Shown: positions 59,790-64,000 of the stretch, piece by piece
Numbering within the stretch: position 1 is the stretch's first letter
Layout of the letters: each line of letters starts with the position of its first letter
From: JACVRW01 sp963821275
GTDB lineage: Bacteria > Actinomycetota > Thermoleophilia > Solirubrobacterales > Thermoleophilaceae
Assembly: GCA_963821275.1 (NCBI GenBank)
Contig: CAWGDF010000001.1
Span: forward strand, 310,001-374,000
DNA: 64,000 bases
Reading direction: 5' to 3'
Translations under genes and position numbers: made by a program
Notes under the pieces: generated by a model
Seen by the model: the letters and a program-made list of their open reading frames with translations, nothing else
What the model was told of the DNA's origin: nothing
Database searches by the model: none

Positions 59790-60704
59790 GTGACGGATGT
59801 CCACATCACCGAGTTCACCGATCCGGGCTGTCCATGGGCCTACAGCGCCGAGCCGTTCCGGCGCCGGCTGAACTGGCTCTACGGCGACTCCCTCGAATGG
59901 GAGGTCCGCCTGGTCGGTCTCGCGGAGCGCCCCGAGGAGTTCGAGGAGCGTGAGCTCGACCCGGAGCGCCAGGCGGCCTCCTTCAAGCGCATCTCCCGCG
60001 AGCACGGGATGCCCATCGATACCCGGGTGCGCCCGCGCATGGCGGCCACGCTGCCGGCGTGCCGGGCCGTGGTCGCGGCGCGACGGCATGCGCCGGACCG
60101 GATGCGGCTGCTCCTGCGCCGGTTACGGGTGCGCCACTTCGCCGGGCACCTTCTCGACGAGCCGGAGACCCTGCGGGACGCTGCCCTGGACGCCGGCATC
60201 GCGCCGGGAGAACTCGCGGAATGGATGGGAGAGCCCGAGACCGAACAGGAGCTGCGTGAGGACCTGAAGCAGGCGCGCCGTCCCATGCCGGCGGCGCGGA
60301 TCCTCGACCACAAGCTCGCCAACTGGTCCGGCGGGCGCCGCTACACCTGCCCGTCGTACGAGATCGTGCGCCTGGCGGACGGCGTTCGCATCTCCGTCCC
60401 GGGCTTCCAGCCCTTCGGCGTCTACGACGTGATCACCGCCAACCTGGTCCCGGGGCTCGAGCGGCGTGACCCGCCGGAGACGGTGGAGGAGGTGTTGAGC
60501 TGGACGGGGACCCCACTCGCCACCCACGAGGTCGCGGTGGTCTGCGACATCTCCCACGACGAGGCCCGCGAGCGCCTCGGCCGGGTGGCGACCGAGCAGC
60601 ACGTGGGCTTCGACGGCTTTTGGACTCTCGCGGGCCCGACTGACGACGGAGCCGAGCGCGCCGTCGCCGCCGCCGCCGCGGCCGCGACCGCCGCCAACGC
60701 CTAG
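59790..60704 (+). CDS. DsbA/FrnE-type thioredoxin-fold protein
   Basis: A 304-residue protein of the DsbA/2-hydroxychromene-2-carboxylate isomerase group. TEFTDPGCPWAYSAEPFRRR near the N-terminus has the C-P-W-A active-site position with only one Cys. The helical insert has LRDAALDAGIAPGELAEWMG. Later YEIVRLADGVRISVPGFQPF contains the cis-Pro region, followed by an extra C-terminal part of about 80 residues (EEVLSWTGTPLATHEVAVVC) ending in an Ala-rich tail. With one cysteine it cannot act as a classic disulfide oxidase. GTG 59790 is used. Confidence 0.85.
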   Translation: MTDVHITEFTDPGCPWAYSAEPFRRRLNWLYGDSLEWEVRLVGLAERPEEFEERELDPERQAASFKRISREHGMPIDTRVRPRMAATLPACRAVVAARRHAPDRMRLLLRRLRVRHFAGHLLDEPETLRDAALDAGIAPGELAEWMGEPETEQELREDLKQARRPMPAARILDHKLANWSGGRRYTCPSYEIVRLADGVRISVPGFQPFGVYDVITANLVPGLERRDPPETVEEVLSWTGTPLATHEVAVVCDISHDEARERLGRVATEQHVGFDGFWTLAGPTDDGAERAVAAAAAAATAANA

Positions 60705-60706
60705 CC

Positions 60707-61318
60707 TCAGCGCACTCCCTCCAGCTGCAGCAGGAACTCCTTGCGCTCGATGCCTCCGGTGTAGCCGCCCAGTGCCCCGCCGGTCCGGACCACCCGGTGG
60801 CAGGGCACGACTACCGGGATCGGGTTCGCGCCCAGGGCGTTGCCGGCCGCTCGGACGGCGCGCGGACTGCCCGCTCCGGTGGCCACCTCGGCGTAGGAGC
60901 GCAGCTCGCCGAACGGGATCCCGGCGGTCTCGCGCAGCACCGAGAGCGTGAAGCCGCGCAGCACCGACCAGTCGATCGGAAGGTCGAAGGCGGTGCGCTC
61001 GCCCTCGAAGTACTCCTCCAGCTCGCGGCGGGTGTCGTCGAGGCGCTCCGGCGCCTCCAGCATCCGGGGAGAGATCCGCGCCGCCAGGTCCCGGAGCACG
61101 TCGTCCTGAGAACCCCCGCTCGAGTAGGCCACCCGCACCAGGCCCCGCGGCGTGGCCGCGAGCGTGAGCGGACCCAGCGGCGAGTCGATCGCCGCGTAGG
61201 CGACGTCCAGCAGACCCTCCTCGGCCACCCGGTCGGCCAGCCGCCGGCTGGTCGCAGCCGGCGGAGCGGCCGGCAGCTCACCCGCCGCCTCCCGCAGGAG
61301 GCGCTCCACATCGTTCAT
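60707..61318 (-). CDS. ogt: Methylated-DNA-protein-cysteine S-methyltransferase
   Basis: A 203-residue MGMT/Ogt. The DNA-binding and active-site part has FGELRSYAEVATGAGSPRAV with RAAGNALGANPIPVVVPCHR; Cys 173 in PCHRV is the methyl acceptor. It directly repairs O6-methylguanine. The first 35 residues (a short helical stretch before DVAYAAIDSPLGPLTLAAT) are extra for the family. Its ATG overlaps the stop of the sigma-factor gene (ATGA at 61315-61318), so the two are co-translated, which suggests sigma-dependent induction of this repair enzyme. Confidence 0.94.
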   Translation of the reverse strand: MNDVERLLREAAGELPAAPPAATSRRLADRVAEEGLLDVAYAAIDSPLGPLTLAATPRGLVRVAYSSGGSQDDVLRDLAARISPRMLEAPERLDDTRRELEEYFEGERTAFDLPIDWSVLRGFTLSVLRETAGIPFGELRSYAEVATGAGSPRAVRAAGNALGANPIPVVVPCHRVVRTGGALGGYTGGIERKEFLLQLEGVR

Positions 61319-61800
61319 CGCGTGTACTCCTCTCTGAGCCGCTTCAATCCCTCGTGCACGCTGCGGCGGGCCGCCTCCTCGGAGGACTCCAGCAGCAGGG
61401 CCAGCTCGGCGTAGGGCATCCCCAGCAGCGTCCGGCAGAAGACAGCCGTGCGCTGCTTCGGCGGCAGCTCCCGCAGCCGCTTCCAGAGCTCCGGCTCGCT
61501 GTTGAGGTGCTCGTGTTGTTCAGCCGGGGCCGCCGCCCGCTCGGGCACCGTCTCCACCGGCAGCGCGCGTCGCCCGCGAGCGCGATGCTGGTCCAGCGCC
61601 TTGTTCTGCGCGATGCGAAACAGCCAGGCGCGCAGGTTGTCCGCTCGCCGCAGCCTCGGGTAGGCCCGCAGGGCGGCGATCCAGGTCTCCTGGAAGACGT
61701 CGTCGGCGTCGACTGGCCCGGCCGTGGCCACGCAGAAGCGGTAGACGTCGGCACGGTGCGCGTCGAGCAGCGCCTGAAAGGGCGGCAGCCTCACGCTCAT
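61315..61800 (-). CDS. ECF-type RNA polymerase sigma factor
   Basis: A 161-residue sigma factor. Region 2 contains VYRFCVATAGPVDADDVFQE, ETWIAALRAYPRL and the 2.4-type RAWLFRIAQNKALDQHRARG. Region 4 has WKRLRELPPKQRTAVFCRTL and AELALLLESSEEAARRSVHE. There is no C-terminal extension and no anti-sigma gene next to it. Instead, a DNA-repair gene follows with an overlapping start. The upstream L,D-transpeptidase on the same strand ends 37 bases before the ATG. Confidence 0.92.
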   Translation of the reverse strand: MSVRLPPFQALLDAHRADVYRFCVATAGPVDADDVFQETWIAALRAYPRLRRADNLRAWLFRIAQNKALDQHRARGRRALPVETVPERAAAPAEQHEHLNSEPELWKRLRELPPKQRTAVFCRTLLGMPYAELALLLESSEEAARRSVHEGLKRLREEYTR

Positions 61801-61837
61801 CAGAACGGCGTGGGCTCCCGCACTGTGAGATCGGGTC

Positions 61838-62707
61838 TCAGGAGCGAATGAAGATCGGCGCCCCGAGCGGAATCGTCTCGATCAGCCAGCGGGCGCGGGA
61901 AGGGTGGGCGCGCAGGCAGCCGAGGCTCGCGGGCTGCCCGATGCTCGACAGGTCGTTCGTGGCGTGCACGGCGAGCCGGTCGCCCCCGGGCCACCCCGCG
62001 GGCAGCCGCTGCTGGTGCCCGGTCAGGGCAAGCACGCAGCAGCCGTAGGGCGAGCCGGGGACGGTCACCCGCAGCTTGTCGGTGACCGAGAATCGGCCCT
62101 GGGGCGTCGGGTTCGAGGCACCGCCGACCGCGATGCTCATTCGGCGGACGACGCGACCGTTGTTGCGCACGACCAGCAGCCGCCGGGAGAGATCGGCGTG
62201 AAGCGACCAGCGCACGCAGCTGAGCTGCGCCTCGCCGGCGTGCAGCCAGCCGACCTCGCCGTTGCCGAGCTCGGGCGCTTGCACAGCGAGCCAGGCTTCG
62301 CGCCGGCGTACCACGCCCAGGATGCGCGGGGATTGCCACTGGGTGCGGGCAGCGAGTCGCAGTCGCGCCGGCCCGCCCGGAGCGCGGCGAAGGATCACTG
62401 CACGAGAGACATAGGCGATGGGGTGGCAGGCGGGCCGCCGCGGCACGCGCACGGGCCGGCTGATTACTGATGGATCCGCGACCGGCCTGCCTCCTCCTCC
62501 GCCCTGCTCGCGATCGGCGAACGGGGTCTGGCCCTCGGGCGAGAAGGGCCGGGGCTCGTTCCCCAGGACCGGCTCCGGCCGCGCGGTGGCGCGCTCGTCG
62601 TCGGCGCTCATGCTGGTTGCCGCAAGCACGGCAACGGGAACCAGGGCCAGTGCGGCAAGCGCACCAAGGATCAAACGCAGCCTTGGGGTCCGCGGGGAGG
62701 AGGGCAT
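61838..62707 (-). CDS. L,D-transpeptidase (YkuD domain)
   Basis: A 289-residue exported enzyme. An N-terminal TM/signal segment LRLILGALAALALVPVAVLA is followed by a Pro/Arg-rich linker. An SH3-like region with QSPRILGVVRRREAWLAVQA precedes the YkuD catalytic domain: VGGASNPTPQGRFSVTDKLR, then HATNDLSSIGQPASLGCLRA, with the catalytic His, Ser-x-Gly and Cys. It should form 3-3 cross-links in peptidoglycan outside the membrane, or attach proteins to it. It sits directly downstream of a tRNA-Ser and heads the sigma/ogt cluster. Confidence 0.92.
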   Translation of the reverse strand: MPSSPRTPRLRLILGALAALALVPVAVLAATSMSADDERATARPEPVLGNEPRPFSPEGQTPFADREQGGGGGRPVADPSVISRPVRVPRRPACHPIAYVSRAVILRRAPGGPARLRLAARTQWQSPRILGVVRRREAWLAVQAPELGNGEVGWLHAGEAQLSCVRWSLHADLSRRLLVVRNNGRVVRRMSIAVGGASNPTPQGRFSVTDKLRVTVPGSPYGCCVLALTGHQQRLPAGWPGGDRLAVHATNDLSSIGQPASLGCLRAHPSRARWLIETIPLGAPIFIRS

Positions 62708-62759
62708 CCCCGTTCAGCGTAGTGGCGGGCGGCCCTCCAGTTCCGGGCCGGGAACGCAG

Positions 62760-62848
62760 CGGAGGGGGTGGGATTCGAACCCACGAGGGACCTGACGGCC
62801 CCTTCCGGCTTTCAAGGCCGGCGCATTCGACCGCTCTGCCACCCCTCC
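62760..62848 (-). tRNA. tRNA-Ser (TGA)
   Basis: An 89-base class II tRNA: acceptor GGAGGGG/CCCCTCC, anticodon loop CTTGAAA with TGA, a long variable arm (GGGCCGTCAGGTCC region), and the T-loop GGTTCGAATCC. It is 18 bases downstream of the serS stop on the same strand, so it may be co-transcribed with the enzyme that charges it. Confidence 0.97.
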
Positions 62849-62866
62849 GGCGGGTGCCCGGCGAGT

Positions 62867-64000
62867 CTAGGCCGCCGTCGCAGCGATCGTCTCCGGGGCG
62901 CCAAAGGGATGCAGGACGGCGGGCAGCTCGACCGTGCCGTCCTCGCGCTGGTGGTTCTCGACGACCGCGATGATCGTGCGGCCAACCGCCACCGCGGTCC
63001 CGTTCAGCGTGTGCACGTGGCGCGGACCGCGGCCCTCGGCGGGGCGGTAGCGGACGTCGAGCCGGCGTGCCTGGAAGTCGGTCGTGTTCGAGCAGGAGGT
63101 CAGTTCGCGGAAGCGCTCCTGCCCGGGCAGCCAGGCCTCGAGGTCGTACTTCTTGGCCGCGGAGGCGCCGAGGTCGTCGACCGCGATGTTCACCACCCGG
63201 TACGGGATCCCCAGCGCCCCCAGGATCTCCTCCTCGATCGCGAGCAGGCGCTCGTGCTCGTCGCGTGACCTCTCGGGCTCGACGAAGCTGAACATCTCCA
63301 CCTTGTCGAACTGGTGCACGCGGAAGATGCCCTGCGTGTCCTTGCCGGCGGCGCCCGCCTCGCGCCGGAAGCAAGTCGAGAGGCCTGCGTAGCGGCGCGG
63401 CAGGTCGGCGGCGGCCAGGATCTCGTCCGCGTGGAGCGAGGCCAGCGGCACCTCGCTCGTGCCGGCCAGGTATAGGTCGTCGTCGGGCACGCGGTAGATC
63501 TGCTGCTCGGTGTCGGGAAGGAATCCGGTGCCGAACAGGGCGCGCTCTCGGACCAGCACCGGCGGCACGACGGGGGTGAACCCGCGCTCCTCGAGAAGAG
63601 TGAGCGCCCACTGCACCAGAGCGAGCTGGAGGCGGACCAGCGGTCCCGTGAGGTACGCGAAGCGCGAGCCGGAGACGGCCCCAGCGGTCTCCATGTCGAG
63701 GTGGGGGCCCAGGAGCTCCACGTGGTTTCTGCCCGAGGCCCCCGCGGCGCCCTCCTCGCGCAGCACCTCGTCCTCGAGCGGCGCGGTCTCGTCGGGCAGG
63801 TTCGGCAGCTGGGCCAGGGCCTCCGCTCGCTGTTGCTCCACAGCTCGCAGCTCCTCGTCGCGCTCCTTCTCCCTCGCGGACACACCACGTACCTGGGCGA
63901 TGGCCTCCGAGGCGTCCTCCCCGGCCCGCTGCTGCTCTCCGATCCGCCGGCTCGCCTCGTTCTTCTCCCGTCGCAGCCCCTCCAGCTCGGGGAGGAGCGC
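62867..64000 (-). CDS. serS: Seryl-tRNA synthetase (N-terminus off window)
   Basis: A class II synthetase running off the right edge; about 378 residues are present and the first ~40 are missing. The N-terminal coiled-coil arm is visible (LEGLRREKNEASRRIGEQQR, REKERDEELRAVEQQRAEAL). Motif 1 is near TGPLVRLQLALVQWALTLLE, with GFTPVVPPVLVRE. Motif 2 is CFRREAGAAGKDTQGIFRVH, and motif 3 is LNGTAVAVGRTIIAVVENHQ. These are canonical SerS features. It charges both tRNA-Ser genes in this window. Confidence 0.96.
   Translation of the reverse strand, partial: ALLPELEGLRREKNEASRRIGEQQRAGEDASEAIAQVRGVSAREKERDEELRAVEQQRAEALAQLPNLPDETAPLEDEVLREEGAAGASGRNHVELLGPHLDMETAGAVSGSRFAYLTGPLVRLQLALVQWALTLLEERGFTPVVPPVLVRERALFGTGFLPDTEQQIYRVPDDDLYLAGTSEVPLASLHADEILAAADLPRRYAGLSTCFRREAGAAGKDTQGIFRVHQFDKVEMFSFVEPERSRDEHERLLAIEEEILGALGIPYRVVNIAVDDLGASAAKKYDLEAWLPGQERFRELTSCSNTTDFQARRLDVRYRPAEGRGPRHVHTLNGTAVAVGRTIIAVVENHQREDGTVELPAVLHPFGAPETIAATAA

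Noticed and set aside
61800..63611. A 603-codon reverse frame spanning the L,D-transpeptidase, tRNA-Ser and serS
   Set aside because: It crosses a tRNA gene and two well-supported genes in other frames.

Overview
The window is high-GC, gene-dense DNA with GTG and TTG starts, frequent ATGA stop/start overlaps, and many actinobacterial families (PPK2, DyP/encapsulin, MMPL, DHA2 exporters, LAL-type LuxR regulators, AAA-coupled class III cyclases). The family mix and the decapeptide-repeat secreted protein suggest a deep-branching actinobacterium of the Thermoleophilia/Solirubrobacterales kind. That placement is inference; no rRNA is present.

Layout. 0-3.4 kb: a TetR gene (cut by the window edge) divergent from a cytochrome P450, then an overlapping leftward operon of a molybdopterin oxidoreductase, a ferredoxin-reductase-type flavoprotein and an ABM-fold protein. 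3.4-8.6 kb: PadR and MarR regulators with visible operators, a DUF3224 gene, a YbjQ-family gene and an MMPL exporter. 8.6-16.8 kb: a NarL-type two-component pair, an FAD-linked oxidase, a 985-residue LAL regulator, and a MerR regulator facing a small Cys-containing protein across a perfect MerR-type palindrome. 16.8-21 kb: an NTF2-like protein, a cupin-SRPBCC fusion, an AI-2E family permease, and the first gene remnants (DUF892, HAD, LysR). 21.2-24.4 kb: a DyP peroxidase carrying an encapsulin cargo-loading peptide, overlapping its encapsulin shell gene, then PPK2 and a stub of glycerol kinase. 24.4-32.6 kb: a CDF transporter with a HicA-like partner, three response-regulator genes, small proteins, a frameshifted HtrA protease, and a dienelactone hydrolase with a GAF histidine kinase. 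33-38 kb: a slipin and two DHA2 exporters, each preceded by tiny translationally coupled ORFs. 38-53 kb: intact enzymes (selenium-binding protein, methyltransferase, DHFR-like, GNAT, CoA-transferase-GNAT fusion, cyclase-AAA) mixed with decayed genes. 52-57.4 kb: two unusual secreted proteins. 57.4-59.3 kb: degraded AAA and WD40 genes against a tRNA-Arg. 59.5-64 kb: conserved chromosomal genes: tRNA-Arg, two tRNA-Ser, a DsbA-family protein, an L,D-transpeptidase / ECF sigma / MGMT operon, and serS running off the right edge.

The clearest functional module is the DyP-encapsulin nanocompartment. The most striking large-scale feature is the density of gene fragments and single-base frameshifts between 18 and 59 kb. 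Many fragments are truncated at both ends, so they look like real gene decay or recombination debris. Some isolated one-base shifts could be assembly errors.
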